Source of the DNA: an uncultured Collinsella sp.
GTDB lineage: Bacteria; Actinomycetota; Coriobacteriia; Coriobacteriales; Coriobacteriaceae
NCBI GenBank assembly: GCA_934646865.1
Contig: CAKUEU010000008.1
Coordinates: forward strand, 1 to 46,697
Direction of reading: 5' to 3'
Length of the DNA: 46,697 bases
The translations under genes were made by a program, and so were the position numbers. A model generated the notes under the pieces. The model did not search any database. It was not told where the DNA came from and saw only the letters and a list, made by a program, of their open reading frames with translations. Of this stretch, positions 1-10,836 are shown piece after piece. Each line of letters begins with the position of its first letter. The first letter of the stretch is position 1.

Positions 1-28
1 CGTAAGAAACTCGAACAAATCAGCTCAA

Positions 29-70
29 CAAAATCGCCCCGTCCTCAAAACCGAGAACGGGGCGATTTTT
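29..70 (+). terminator. Rho-independent terminator, possibly bidirectional
   Basis: A GC-rich stem (positions 31-42 with 57-68, extended by 44-46 with 53-55) is followed by a run of five T at 66-70 and preceded by a run of A. It could end a plus-strand gene lying off the left edge: a TAA is in place at 3-5, but too little sequence is present to identify that gene. Confidence 0.7.
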
Positions 71-148
71 GGTGCAAAGTAACCTGACCCCCATTGCACC
101 AATCCCTTGACTTGCATGGGATAGCCAATGTTTTGGCAAAGTCAGCGA

Positions 149-289
149 GCGCCGTCCAAGGCGAACAAGTTGGCATGAAAAAGGCAGGGCATTGACCTTC
201 TGGTCATGCCCTGCCTTTTGAATGACAAATAATCGCCTTGGGCGGCGCGCAGCGTCGAGCTGTTACGGCGTTTGGTAAAACGCCGTAAC
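149..289. repeat. Structured intergenic repeat, copy 1
   Basis: Three nested or consecutive stem-loops fill this gene-free stretch. An outer 16-bp stem pairs 149-164 with 233-248. Inside it lies a hairpin (179-191 with 207-219, continuing 193-197 with 202-206). A third hairpin (262-273 with 278-289) follows. The layout and the linker GCAGCGTCG match copies at 16308-16473 and 41444-41610, although most stem bases differ. The last hairpin ends one base from the stop codon of the LCP gene, so on the minus strand it is the first thing transcribed after that gene and may act as its terminator or 3' end. Confidence 0.7.
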
Positions 290-290
290 C

Positions 291-1517
291 CTAGTAGTTG
301 GCCTCGTATCCGTTACCTTCTCCAGAAGGTTCTTCGTAGTAGTCCGAATCGCTTGAGTCGCTCGAATCGTCCGAGCTACCCGACGAGGTTGCGGTACCGT
401 TGGCGTAGTCATCGGAGGTGTTGTTGTTCAGGTCGCCGATCGTGGAGCTGGAACCGTCGGACAGGCCCATGGTATTGGGGCCCTTGGGGTCCTTGCCGGC
501 GTCAACGCGCTCCATCATTTCCTTGAGCTCGTCCTCGTAGACAAAGACATAGCTCACGCCGTCGATCATAGTGTCATCACCGGCGTACGAGGGCAGGTTG
601 GCCGAGTAGATGCCGTCGACATCCATGCCGCGCATGGCGTTGACCGTAGACACGATATCCTGAACGCTCATATCGGTTACGAGCATATCGGACAGCGAAT
701 TGACCAGGCCAAAGATCTTCGTGGCATCGAAGTTATTGAGGATCTGGTTGGCAAGGGCGCCAAGCACCTGACGCTGGTGGCGCATGCGCGTGTAATCGCC
801 GTCGGCATAGGTGTAGCGGCAACGGGCATAGGTAAGGGCGGTGGCGCCATCCATATGCTGCTGACCAGCGGTGATCTTAATATCAAGGTGCTCAGGGTCG
901 TCGACATCGTCGGTTGCGTTAATGTCGATACCGCCAACCGAATCAATCAGCGCCTGCATTCCGTCGAAGCTGACCTCGGCATAATGGGAAATCTGAACGC
1001 CGCACAGTTCGTTGACCGCCTCGACCATGGCCTCGGCGCCGCCAACGGTATGGCAGGCGTTGATCTTCATGGTCTCGCCCTTGTACACGACCTTGGTGTC
1101 GCGCGGAACGGAAATGAGCGTCGCCTGCTTCTGCGTGGGATCGATGCGTGCCAGGATAATCGAGTCGGCACGGTACGTATCCTCGCCCGGACGGCCGTCA
1201 GTGCCAAGAAGCAGCACGTAGAACGGATCCTTCGCCTCGTCGGTATCCACCAGAATCTGGCGCAGGTTGTCGGTAATGACATTAGAATCGCCGAGCTTGC
1301 CCATAATGGTGGCAAACCACAGGCCGGCAGCGGTCGTGGCGCTCAGCAGCACGCCGAGCACGGCGATAAGCGCCACGCGGCGAATGTTGTGGCTGCGACG
1401 ACGCTGGCGAGCGCGCTCGGAATAGCGAGCCACGTTATCGCGACTGTAGATCTTGGCCTGCGCACCAGTTGAGGGTCTTCGGGTGGTGGTATCCGCGAGG
1501 GGCTTCTTGTTAAACAT
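291..1517 (-). CDS. LytR-CpsA-Psr (LCP) family cell-wall glycopolymer transferase
   Basis: LCP proteins attach anionic glycopolymers (teichoic-acid-like or capsular) from a lipid carrier to peptidoglycan on the outer membrane face. The 408-residue protein has a basic cytoplasmic N-terminus, one membrane segment at about residues 48-71, then the LCP core: LLLGTDGR at 102-109, RADSIILARIDP at 116-127 and SVPRDTKV at 136-143, whose Arg and Asp residues bind the polyprenyl pyrophosphate and metal. The last 60 residues are a Ser/Asp-rich low-complexity tail. An ATG at 1517 was chosen; a TTG two codons upstream is possible but less well placed. It lies 12 bases after murA, so the two wall genes are probably co-transcribed. 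Which polymer it transfers cannot be told. Confidence 0.9.
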   Translation of the reverse strand: MFNKKPLADTTTRRPSTGAQAKIYSRDNVARYSERARQRRRSHNIRRVALIAVLGVLLSATTAAGLWFATIMGKLGDSNVITDNLRQILVDTDEAKDPFYVLLLGTDGRPGEDTYRADSIILARIDPTQKQATLISVPRDTKVVYKGETMKINACHTVGGAEAMVEAVNELCGVQISHYAEVSFDGMQALIDSVGGIDINATDDVDDPEHLDIKITAGQQHMDGATALTYARCRYTYADGDYTRMRHQRQVLGALANQILNNFDATKIFGLVNSLSDMLVTDMSVQDIVSTVNAMRGMDVDGIYSANLPSYAGDDTMIDGVSYVFVYEDELKEMMERVDAGKDPKGPNTMGLSDGSSSTIGDLNNNTSDDYANGTATSSGSSDDSSDSSDSDYYEEPSGEGNGYEANY

Positions 1518-1529
1518 AGGCAACCTGTA

Positions 1530-2813
1530 TTAGTAGATAACGGGATCGGGGACGGTGGCATGCTCGACATGCGCGCCGAGCGCCTGCAGTTTCTCGACAA
1601 ACTGCTCGTAGCCACGCTTGATGTGATGGATGGCCGAGACCTCGGTCGTACCGTCGGCGATCAGGCCGGCTACGACGAGGGCCGCACCGCCACGCAGGTC
1701 GGGCGAGGTAACCTGTGCACCCGAGAAACCCTTGACACCATGAATCATGGCATGATGGCTCTCGATACGAATGTCGGCACCCATGCGCACCAGCTCAGAG
1801 GCGAACATAAAGCGATTCTCGAAGATGTTCTCGGTAATGACGGAGCTGCCGTCGGCGAGGGCGGAGAGCACCATAATCTGCGCCTGCATGTCGGTCGGGA
1901 AACCGGGGAACGGAAGCGTCTGGATATCGACCGGCTTGATGCGCTCGGCGCGATTCACGTGGACGCCATCATCGGTACGCTCGCAATCGATGCCCATAAG
2001 CTCCATCTTCTTGAGCACCATGCCCAAATGGATGGGGCAAAAACCCGTGACGTCGACACCGCGATCGTCGGCCATCAGCGCGCCGGCGACGATAAAGGTG
2101 CCGGCCTCGATGCGGTCGCCCACCACGCGATGGGTAACGGGATGCAGCTCTTCCACGCCTTCAATAGTCACGACGGGCGTGCCGGCACCGACGATCTTGG
2201 CGCCCATCTCGTTGAGCATGTTGGCAAGATCGACGATCTCGGGCTCGCGAGCGGCATTGTCGATAACCGTGGTGCCCTGCGCGCGCACGGAGGCCATGAT
2301 GAGGTTCTCGGTGGCACCGACACTGGCGAACTCGAGCGTGACGGTCGTGCCGCGCAGACCCTGGGGCGCACTGGCGTTGATGTAGCCATGGGCGGTATCG
2401 AACTCAACGCCCAAGGCCTCAAGACCAAGAATGTGCATATCGATCTTGCGGGCGCCCAGGTTGCAGCCGCCGGGCATGGCGATCTTGGCGCGATGGAAGC
2501 GGCCCAGCAAGGGTCCCATCACGGCCGTAGAAGCGCGCATCTTGGCGACGAGCTCGTAGGGAGCCTCCCAAGAATCGACCTGAGAGGTATCGATCTCGAG
2601 CGTATGCTCGTCGAGAACATCGATCGTAGCGCCCATGCCCTTGAGCACCTTGCCCATCACGTGGACATCGGAAATATCGGGCACGTTCTGCAGCGTCGTC
2701 TTGCCCGGCGCCAGAAGCGTTGCCGCCATAAGTTTGAGCGCGGAGTTCTTGGCGCCCGAGACAGGCACGGAACCTCCGATGGCGTGGCCACCCTCAACGC
2801 GGATAATATCCAA
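1530..2813 (-). CDS. murA: UDP-N-acetylglucosamine 1-carboxyvinyltransferase
   Basis: MurA transfers enolpyruvate from phosphoenolpyruvate to UDP-GlcNAc, the first committed step of peptidoglycan synthesis, in the cytoplasm. At 427 residues it is full length. The substrate-binding Lys22-Asn23 pair is in SGAKNSALKL. The catalytic Cys117 is in the mobile loop PGGCNLGARKID; this is the residue fosfomycin alkylates, and a Cys there predicts normal sensitivity of the enzyme. The conserved FPTDMQAQ motif with its catalytic Asp is present. The start is TTG at 2813, with a GAAAGGG ribosome site six bases upstream. A terminator lies between it and atpC, so it may need read-through or its own promoter. 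Confidence 0.97.
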   Translation of the reverse strand: MDIIRVEGGHAIGGSVPVSGAKNSALKLMAATLLAPGKTTLQNVPDISDVHVMGKVLKGMGATIDVLDEHTLEIDTSQVDSWEAPYELVAKMRASTAVMGPLLGRFHRAKIAMPGGCNLGARKIDMHILGLEALGVEFDTAHGYINASAPQGLRGTTVTLEFASVGATENLIMASVRAQGTTVIDNAAREPEIVDLANMLNEMGAKIVGAGTPVVTIEGVEELHPVTHRVVGDRIEAGTFIVAGALMADDRGVDVTGFCPIHLGMVLKKMELMGIDCERTDDGVHVNRAERIKPVDIQTLPFPGFPTDMQAQIMVLSALADGSSVITENIFENRFMFASELVRMGADIRIESHHAMIHGVKGFSGAQVTSPDLRGGAALVVAGLIADGTTEVSAIHHIKRGYEQFVEKLQALGAHVEHATVPDPVIY

Positions 2814-2826
2814 GGTCTACCCTTTC

Positions 2827-2865
2827 AAAAAGCATGCCCGGGGTGGCTGGGCCATCCCGGGCATG
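2827..2865 (-). terminator. Terminator of the ATP synthase operon
   Basis: On the minus strand, a 10-bp perfect stem (2833-2842 with 2856-2865, extendable inward) is followed by five T (2827-2831). It lies in the 88-base gap between the atpC stop and the murA start, and so separates the atp operon from the wall genes. Confidence 0.75.
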
Positions 2866-2901
2866 ATGTGTTCGCAAATGGTCTAACGCTAAAACGTTTG
2901 A

Positions 2902-3294
2902 CTATTGGGCAAGCTTGAGCTTACACCATGCGATTTCATTATAGAGGTAGGCGCGGCGTGCATCATCCTCCGACAAATTACCCAGCTTCTCTTCAAAACC
3001 TTGAATATCAGCTTTAACCTTGTCGGCGTCGACGGTCGCCAGATCGCAAGCGCGCTCGGCGAGGACGGTCACGACATCGTCCGCAACCTGGGCATAGCCG
3101 CCGGCCACGGCAAACGTGTGGTCGACAGTGCCCATGGCCTTATCGGAAACGCGAACGTAACCGTGGTCGATCGTGCAGATTTCGCTGGAGTGAGCAGGCA
3201 GGACGCCAAACTCGCCATCCGTGGACGGAATCGACACAAACGCAGCGTCACCCTCATAGGCGCAGCTCACGGGGCACACGATGCGGATACGCAT
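2902..3294 (-). CDS. atpC: F1Fo ATP synthase subunit epsilon
   Basis: Epsilon is part of the central rotor stalk, joins gamma to the c-ring and restrains ATP hydrolysis. The 130-residue protein has the N-terminal beta-sandwich with the typical PSTDGEFGVLPAHSSEICTIDHG stretch near residues 23-45 and GGYAQVADDVVTVLAERA near 65-82. A C-terminal helical pair (about 88-130) follows, so the inhibitory arm is present. It starts three bases after the atpD stop and is the last gene of the operon. Confidence 0.95.
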   Translation of the reverse strand: MRIRIVCPVSCAYEGDAAFVSIPSTDGEFGVLPAHSSEICTIDHGYVRVSDKAMGTVDHTFAVAGGYAQVADDVVTVLAERACDLATVDADKVKADIQGFEEKLGNLSEDDARRAYLYNEIAWCKLKLAQ

Positions 3295-3297
3295 AAC

Positions 3298-5660
<2,363 letters not shown>

Positions 5661-5665
5661 AGGGC

Positions 5666-7264
5666 TTAGTTCTCCTCTGATCCAGTCGTGTCGGCATGGT
5701 GCTTGGCCATGAACTGCTGCTTAAAGTCACCGATGACACGCAAGAGTTCAGCCTTGGTGTCGTCATCGATCTTCTTGGCGCGAACCTTGTCGAGCAGCAA
5801 GCCAAAGCCATTGTCCATGTACTCGATGAGCTCGGCACGGAAGGGCAGCACGTCGGCGATCTCCAGGTCGTCCAGGAAGCCCTCGTTGCCAGCGAACAGC
5901 GCAACGATCTGCTCGGAAACCTCGAACGGCTTGTAGCGCGGCTGCTTAAGGAGCTCGGTCATGCGAGCGCCGTGGGTAAGCTGCTTTTGCGTGGCCTCGT
6001 CGAGGTCGGAGCCGAACTGCGTAAAGCCGGCGAGCTCCTGGTACGAAGCGAGGTCCAGACGGAGGTTGCCGGCGACCTGCTTCATGGCCTTGGTCTGAGC
6101 GTCGCCACCGACGCGGGACACGGAGATACCCACGTCGACTGCCGGGCGCTGGCCCTGGAAGAAGAGCTCGGACTGCAGGTAAATCTGACCGTCGGTAATG
6201 GAAATGACGTTGGTCGGAATGTAGGCCGAGACGTCGCCGTCCTGGGTCTCGATGATCGGCAGAGCCGTCATGGAGCCGTAGCCGTTCTTCTTGGACATCT
6301 TGACGGCACGCTCGAGCAGGCGAGAGTGCAGGTAGAAGATGTCGCCAGGATAGGCCTCGCGTCCGGGCGGACGATGCAGCGTCAGCGACATCTGACGGTA
6401 GGCCACAGCCTGCTTGGACAGGTCGTCGTAGATGACGAGCACGTGGCCGCCGGGGTTGGTCTCGCTGGCAGGCTTGCCGTCCTCGCCGTTGTACATAAAG
6501 AACTCGCCGATAGCGGCACCGGCCATAGGCGCGATGTACTGCATAGGGGCGGAATCGGCAGCGGTGGCCGAAACGATGATGGTGTAGTCGAGCGCACCGT
6601 GCTGAGCGAGGGTCTCGCGGATGTTGGCAACCGTGGAGGCCTTCTGGCCGATGGCGACATAGATGCAGACCATGCCCTTGCCACGCTGATTGAGGATAGC
6701 GTCGATGGCGATGGCGGTCTTGCCGGTCTTACGGTCGCCGATGATGAGCTCACGCTGACCGCGACCGATAGGCACCATGGAGTCGATGGCCAACAGGCCG
6801 GTCTGAACCGGCTCGCACACCGGGGTACGGTCGATGACGCCGGGGGCCTTGAACTCGATGGGGCGACGGTGCGTGGCGACGATGTCACCCAGGCCGTCGA
6901 TGGGCTGGCCGAGCGGATTGACGACGCGGCCGAGCATGGCGCGGCTCACGGGGATATCCATAATGCGGCCCGTGGTGCGGCACTCGTCGCCTTCCTTGAT
7001 GGAGTCGACGGCACCAAACAGAACGGCGCCGACCTCGTCACGGTCAAGGTTCTGGGCAAGGCCGAAGACGGTCTCACCGGTATCGGAGCTCTTGAACTCC
7101 AGAAGCTCGCCTGCCATGGCGCTCTTGAGGCCGGAGACGCGCGCGATGCCGTCGCCTACCTCGTCGACCGTTGAAACCTCATGCGTATCGACCGTCGCGG
7201 AGAGGCTCGTGAGCTGCTCCTGCAGTTTCTTGGCGATATCCTGGGCATTGAGGGTTTCGGACAT
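5666..7264 (-). CDS. atpA: F1Fo ATP synthase subunit alpha
   Basis: Alpha forms the non-catalytic half of the F1 hexamer and supplies the arginine finger. The 532-residue protein has a P-loop GDRKTGKT at 176-183 and the segment [13 protein letters not shown] around residue 380, which holds the finger Arg. The C-terminus ends in an Asp/Thr/Glu-rich tail. The start codon overlaps the atpH stop by one base (TAATG), so the two are probably translated in a coupled way. Confidence 0.98.
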   Translation of the reverse strand: MSETLNAQDIAKKLQEQLTSLSATVDTHEVSTVDEVGDGIARVSGLKSAMAGELLEFKSSDTGETVFGLAQNLDRDEVGAVLFGAVDSIKEGDECRTTGRIMDIPVSRAMLGRVVNPLGQPIDGLGDIVATHRRPIEFKAPGVIDRTPVCEPVQTGLLAIDSMVPIGRGQRELIIGDRKTGKTAIAIDAILNQRGKGMVCIYVAIGQKASTVANIRETLAQHGALDYTIIVSATAADSAPMQYIAPMAGAAIGEFFMYNGEDGKPASETNPGGHVLVIYDDLSKQAVAYRQMSLTLHRPPGREAYPGDIFYLHSRLLERAVKMSKKNGYGSMTALPIIETQDGDVSAYIPTNVISITDGQIYLQSELFFQGQRPAVDVGISVSRVGGDAQTKAMKQVAGNLRLDLASYQELAGFTQFGSDLDEATQKQLTHGARMTELLKQPRYKPFEVSEQIVALFAGNEGFLDDLEIADVLPFRAELIEYMDNGFGLLLDKVRAKKIDDDTKAELLRVIGDFKQQFMAKHHADTTGSEEN

Positions 7265-7740
7265 TAGGCTTCACCTCCGTACGAATTAGCAGAGTTTGCG
7301 AGGGTCTCCTGCGCGATGCGCAGCTGCGTCTTGACGGAAATGTCACGACGCTCGCCGCGGGCCTCGAGCACCAGGCCGCCCACAATAGACGGGTCGACCT
7401 GCTCGATAAGGAATACCTTGCGGCCGAAGTCCTGCTCGCATTTCTTAGTGATGGTTTGACGCAGCTCGTCGTCGAGCGGGATCGCCGTGGTGACGGTCAC
7501 GCCCACTACATCCTCGTCTTCCTCGGCAACATACTTAAAGGCAGCTGCCACCTTGGGAAGAAGGTCGAGCTGGTCGCGCTTGGACATGGTGTCGAGCACG
7601 GCGATGATCTCGGGGCTGGCGCTAGCCAGGCGCTCGATCATCTCGAGGTCCTCGAACACATGGTTCTCGGCCTTGGCGGCTTCCAAAAGGGAGCGCGCGT
7701 AGGTCTCGAGCACCTTGTCCTGATAGCGGCTAGTCGGCAT
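7264..7740 (-). CDS. atpH: F1Fo ATP synthase subunit delta
   Basis: Delta sits on top of F1 and binds the peripheral stalk. The 158-residue protein has an N-terminal helical domain beginning with [11 protein letters not shown] and the conserved C-terminal [26 protein letters not shown] motif near residues 118-139. It is slightly shorter than the usual 175-180 residues. Its start lies inside the 3' end of atpF (11-base overlap), and its stop overlaps the start of atpA. Confidence 0.93.
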   Translation of the reverse strand: MPTSRYQDKVLETYARSLLEAAKAENHVFEDLEMIERLASASPEIIAVLDTMSKRDQLDLLPKVAAAFKYVAEEDEDVVGVTVTTAIPLDDELRQTITKKCEQDFGRKVFLIEQVDPSIVGGLVLEARGERRDISVKTQLRIAQETLANSANSYGGEA

Positions 7741-8332
7741 TCAGGCTACCTGCTTCCTGGATGTAGCGCTCGATGAGCTTCTTCTGCTCGGCCTCGTCCT
7801 CGAGTGCCTCGCCCACGATCTTGGTGGCGACGGCGACGGACAGGTCGGCGATGGAGCTCGCGGCACCGGCGTAGATGGACTTGCGCTCGTCCTCGACGGT
7901 CGTGTGGGCCTTGGCGATGATCTCCTCGGCCTCCTTGTGAGCGGCCTCGATGATGCGGGCGCGCTCGGACTCGGCGTCCTTACGGGCCTCGAGAACGATG
8001 TCGGCAGCCTGACGACGGGCGTCGGTGACGATCGAGTCGGACTCAGCGCGCTTGGCGATAGCCTCCTGCTTGGTCTTCTCGGCCTCGTCGAGGCTCTCCT
8101 CGATCTTCTTGCCGCGCTCCTCCATGGTTTTCATGATGCCCGGCAGGGCGACCTTGGCCAGCACGATCCAGATGATCAGGAAGGCGATGAGCGCCGGGAT
8201 GAACTCCGCCATCTTAGGGATGAGGATGTCCGCACCGGCAGCGCCGTCCTCGGCGAACGCGGATACCGGCATGAGCAGCGCGGCCGCGGACGCGGAGAGT
8301 GCGATCGCGCTCTTCTGGGATGAAAGATTCAT
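7730..8332 (-). CDS. atpF: F1Fo ATP synthase subunit b with signal-peptide-like N-terminus
   Basis: Subunit b forms the peripheral stalk that holds F1 against rotation. The 200-residue protein has one membrane helix at about residues 45-62 followed by a long charged coiled coil, as the family requires. It is odd in carrying an extra hydrophobic N-terminus (about residues 8-27) that ends in SAFA-ED, like a cleavable signal peptide. That would put the short segment after it outside the membrane. The family is usually about 160-170 residues without it. The ATG at 8332 has a GGAG site upstream, and no better internal start is seen. Confidence 0.95.
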   Translation of the reverse strand: MNLSSQKSAIALSASAAALLMPVSAFAEDGAAGADILIPKMAEFIPALIAFLIIWIVLAKVALPGIMKTMEERGKKIEESLDEAEKTKQEAIAKRAESDSIVTDARRQAADIVLEARKDAESERARIIEAAHKEAEEIIAKAHTTVEDERKSIYAGAASSIADLSVAVATKIVGEALEDEAEQKKLIERYIQEAGSLNAD

Positions 8333-8347
8333 ACTTGACGCTCCGTG

Positions 8348-8542
8348 CTATTTAACGATCAGCGCGACAACGAAGCCGATCAGAGCCAGAGCCTCGCCGA
8401 AGGCGGAGCCCATGATGAAGACGGTGAACACGCGGCCCTGGACCTCAGGCTGACGGGCCATAGCACCCGTAGCACCCAGAGCAGACAGGCCGATAGCAAG
8501 ACCAGCGCCGATAACACCGAGACCGTAACCGATAACTCCCAC
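8348..8542 (-). CDS. atpE: F1Fo ATP synthase subunit c, proton type
   Basis: Subunit c is the hairpin that forms the rotor ring and carries the ion. The protein is only 64 residues, short for the family (about 70-90), because helix 1 starts almost at the GTG start codon at 8542. That start has an AAAGGAGG site four bases upstream, so I trust it. The polar loop RQPE lies at 30-33. The ion-binding Glu50 in helix 2 is followed by Ala-Leu, and the helix-1 position that holds Gln in sodium-driven rings is Ile17. Both point to proton coupling. Confidence 0.95.
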   Translation of the reverse strand: MGVIGYGLGVIGAGLAIGLSALGATGAMARQPEVQGRVFTVFIMGSAFGEALALIGFVVALIVK

Positions 8543-8665
8543 GATTCCTCCTTTGTCGTGCGTGTCTTATTTCACGCAGGATAACCTTTTTATAACTGCC
8601 GGGCTCCATGGGTACGGGCACCGGCGGTTTAACGAATTGCCTTACCTTTAGGCGCGGGCGGAAGA

Positions 8666-9469
8666 CTACTCCTCCTCCGCGACCTCCTCTGCCTCGGAGA
8701 CATACACGGCGGTAAGGACCGTGAAGACGTAGGCCTGGATGGCGCCGACCACAAGCTCGATCGCATAGATCAGGATGAGGATGGCAAGCCAGGCCAGCGA
8801 AGGCAGGGCTCCGACGGCGTGGGCCGCGGAAACCTGCTGAAGCAGCGGCTGCATGAACATGCTCGCCATGATGGCGAACGAACCCATGACCACGTGTCCT
8901 GCGAACATGTTGCAGAACAGACGGACGGCGAGCGTGATGAGGCGCAGGAAGGTCGAGAAGAGCTCGACGACCCACACGAGCACGTTCATCGGGAAGCTCA
9001 CGCCCTGCGGGGCGAGGCTCTTGATGTAGCCGATCACGCCGTGAGCCTTGCATCCGTAGTAGATGAAGTACACGAAGGCGAAGATGGCGAGCGCGGCGGT
9101 GGAGCCGATTGCGCCGGTGCCGGGCTTCATTCCCGGGATCAGGCCGATCATGTTATTGATCAGGATGAACAGGAAAAGCGAGCACAGGAACGGGAAGTGC
9201 TTCTTCCAGTTCTCACCCACGACGCCCTTGCCGATATCGTTCTCGACGTACTCGATGATGTACTCGAAACCGTTGACGAAGAAGCCCTTGGGAACCAGGG
9301 TCTGCTTCTTCTTGAACACGGCCAGGACGATCAGGAGCACGATCGTGGAGACGATCAGCCAAAACGAGTACTGCGTGATGCCGCAGCCCAGATCGCCCAC
9401 GACAGGGGTGGAGCTGAACTCGCTGACCAGATGATTAATCTCATCAGGCAGCTTTTCAAAAATTTCCAC
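8666..9469 (-). CDS. atpB: F1Fo ATP synthase subunit a
   Basis: Subunit a provides the two half-channels through which protons reach the c-ring. The 267-residue protein has five to six hydrophobic helices. The essential Arg is Arg183 in LAVRLFCNMFAGH, and the last helix carries AIELVVGAIQAYVF, with the Glu and Gln that work with that Arg. The tail is acidic. It lies three bases after the small atpI-like gene and about 120 bases before atpE. Confidence 0.96.
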   Translation of the reverse strand: MEIFEKLPDEINHLVSEFSSTPVVGDLGCGITQYSFWLIVSTIVLLIVLAVFKKKQTLVPKGFFVNGFEYIIEYVENDIGKGVVGENWKKHFPFLCSLFLFILINNMIGLIPGMKPGTGAIGSTAALAIFAFVYFIYYGCKAHGVIGYIKSLAPQGVSFPMNVLVWVVELFSTFLRLITLAVRLFCNMFAGHVVMGSFAIMASMFMQPLLQQVSAAHAVGALPSLAWLAILILIYAIELVVGAIQAYVFTVLTAVYVSEAEEVAEEE

Positions 9470-9472
9470 GAC

Positions 9473-9796
9473 TTACCTTTCGACCTCATGAGGATCTCGC
9501 AGCGCCTTGGCGACACGAACCGTGCAGGCGGCCATAAAGGCCACGAAGCCGATCGCCTCGCCCAGGAGGAACATGCGAAACGCCTCTCCGAACAACGCAA
9601 ACACAACCAAGGTAAAGACGAGCAGAGCGATTGCCGAGACCGCCAGACTCACCATTCCCTTGAGCATGTCCGCATTCTGTTTATCGTCAAGAACCGGCTT
9701 GAGCGTAAAAACAAAGGGAAGAAAGGCGACCGCGCCCGCGATGACGCCTGCAACGATAGCGAGCAGATCGGCTATCTGAAACACTGGCGTCCTCAC
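9473..9796 (-). CDS. Small membrane protein, AtpI-like
   Basis: A 107-residue protein with three to four hydrophobic segments (about residues 8-31, 45-68 and 70-93). It is the first gene of the atp operon, where many bacteria encode AtpI, which helps assemble the c-ring. Sequence resemblance alone is weak, so the assignment rests on position and topology. Two starts compete: GTG at 9796 (AAGGA very close upstream) and GTG four codons later at 9784 (GAGGA five bases upstream). Confidence 0.6.
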   Translation of the reverse strand: MRTPVFQIADLLAIVAGVIAGAVAFLPFVFTLKPVLDDKQNADMLKGMVSLAVSAIALLVFTLVVFALFGEAFRMFLLGEAIGFVAFMAACTVRVAKALRDPHEVER

Positions 9797-9846
9797 TTTC
9801 CTTCTTTAACGCTTCCCAGAACAGTTCCCGCCAAACATTGGTGACT

Positions 9847-9874
9847 ATTGTACGAGCCAATCGCTAAAGTACAA
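9847..9874 (-). promoter_or_regulatory. Promoter of the ATP synthase operon
   Basis: On the minus strand TTGTAC (9869-9874) and TACAAT (9847-9852) are 16 bases apart, close to the sigma-70 consensus. They lie about 50 bases upstream of the first gene of the atp operon, in AT-rich DNA. Confidence 0.6.
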
Positions 9875-9988
9875 CCGAAAAAGCATCGGTTAATACGCAC
9901 CTGTTCGTTTTCTTAAGACCTTCTTTATGCCGCAGGTAGGTAATACGTTTTTCTCGAACCCTGCAGGGCAAAACGTCCGTTAACGGGA

Positions 9989-10023
9989 GTGCGCGCGGTC
10001 GCCTTTTGTTCGTCCGCGCGCAC
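9989..10023 (-). terminator. Stem-loop downstream of upp, candidate terminator
   Basis: A perfect 10-bp GC stem (9989-9998 with 10014-10023) lies 43 bases after the upp stop. It has no immediate T run on the minus strand, so it may be an mRNA 3' end structure rather than a simple intrinsic terminator. Confidence 0.4.
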
Positions 10024-10065
10024 CGTTTCTTCGTATTTGCAGCCGCGGCCGTCTTAGCCCGACGA

Positions 10066-10713
10066 CTAGAGCGTGCCGTAGATGCGGTCGCCGGCGTCGC
10101 CCAGGCCGGGAACGATGTAGGCGGCCTCGTTGAGATGGTCGTCGATGGCGCAGGTATAGATATGCACATCTGGGTCCTTCTCGGTCAGCGACTTGAGACC
10201 CTCGGGGGCCGCGACGATGCACAGCATGCGGATGTCCTTGACACCGCGCTCGCGCAGGTAGCTGATGGCCATCTCGGCCGAACCGCCCGTGGCGAGCATG
10301 GGGTCGACGACCAGGCAGATGCGCCGGTCGATATCCTTGGGCATCTTGCAGTAGTACTCATGCGGCTCGTGGGTAACCTCGTCGCGCTCCATACCGATGT
10401 GGCCCACGCGGGCAGAGGGTACCAGGTCGAGGATGCCGTCGACCATGCCAAGGCCTGCACGAAGGATGGGAACGATGGCGAGCTTTTTGCCGGCAAGCTG
10501 CTTAAACGTGGCGGTGGTGATGGGGGTCTCAACCTCGACGTCTTCCATGGGCAGGTCGCGCATGGCCTCGTAGCCGTCAAAAAGCGCGAGTTCGCGCACG
10601 AGCTGGCGGAACTGGTTGGTGCCGGTGTTTTTATCGCGCAGGATCGACAGCTTGTGCTGAACGAGCGGATGATCGACAAGCGTCACACGGGACGCATCGT
10701 AGGTGACGGTCAT
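10066..10713 (-). CDS. upp: Uracil phosphoribosyltransferase
   Basis: Upp makes UMP from uracil and PRPP in pyrimidine salvage. From the ATG at 10713 the protein is 215 residues, close to the family norm of about 208. The open frame runs 23 codons further upstream, but those residues are not family-like and an AAAGGGG site precedes the ATG. The PRPP loop [11 protein letters not shown] is at 135-145. The C-terminal uracil-binding segment [13 protein letters not shown] is at 202-214. It follows glpK on the same strand after a gap of about 120 bases. Confidence 0.95.
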   Translation of the reverse strand: MTVTYDASRVTLVDHPLVQHKLSILRDKNTGTNQFRQLVRELALFDGYEAMRDLPMEDVEVETPITTATFKQLAGKKLAIVPILRAGLGMVDGILDLVPSARVGHIGMERDEVTHEPHEYYCKMPKDIDRRICLVVDPMLATGGSAEMAISYLRERGVKDIRMLCIVAAPEGLKSLTEKDPDVHIYTCAIDDHLNEAAYIVPGLGDAGDRIYGTL

Positions 10714-10836
10714 GGGTTGATTGCCCCTTTCGTTGCGGCCGCAAAACGGCCTTGCTGACAAGGCGCGCAGCAATGTCGCCACCGCACGCCATGCATTAGT
10801 TTAGCGGTTTGTTGTATCGAGCAGCCCATCGCAGCC

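Noticed and set aside
8348..8542. Sodium-driven ATP synthase
   Set aside because: The Gln in helix 1 and the Ser/Thr after the Glu, needed for sodium binding, are absent.
10714..10782. Longer upp start at 10782
   Set aside because: The extra 23 residues do not fit the family and the AAAGGGG site points to the ATG at 10713.
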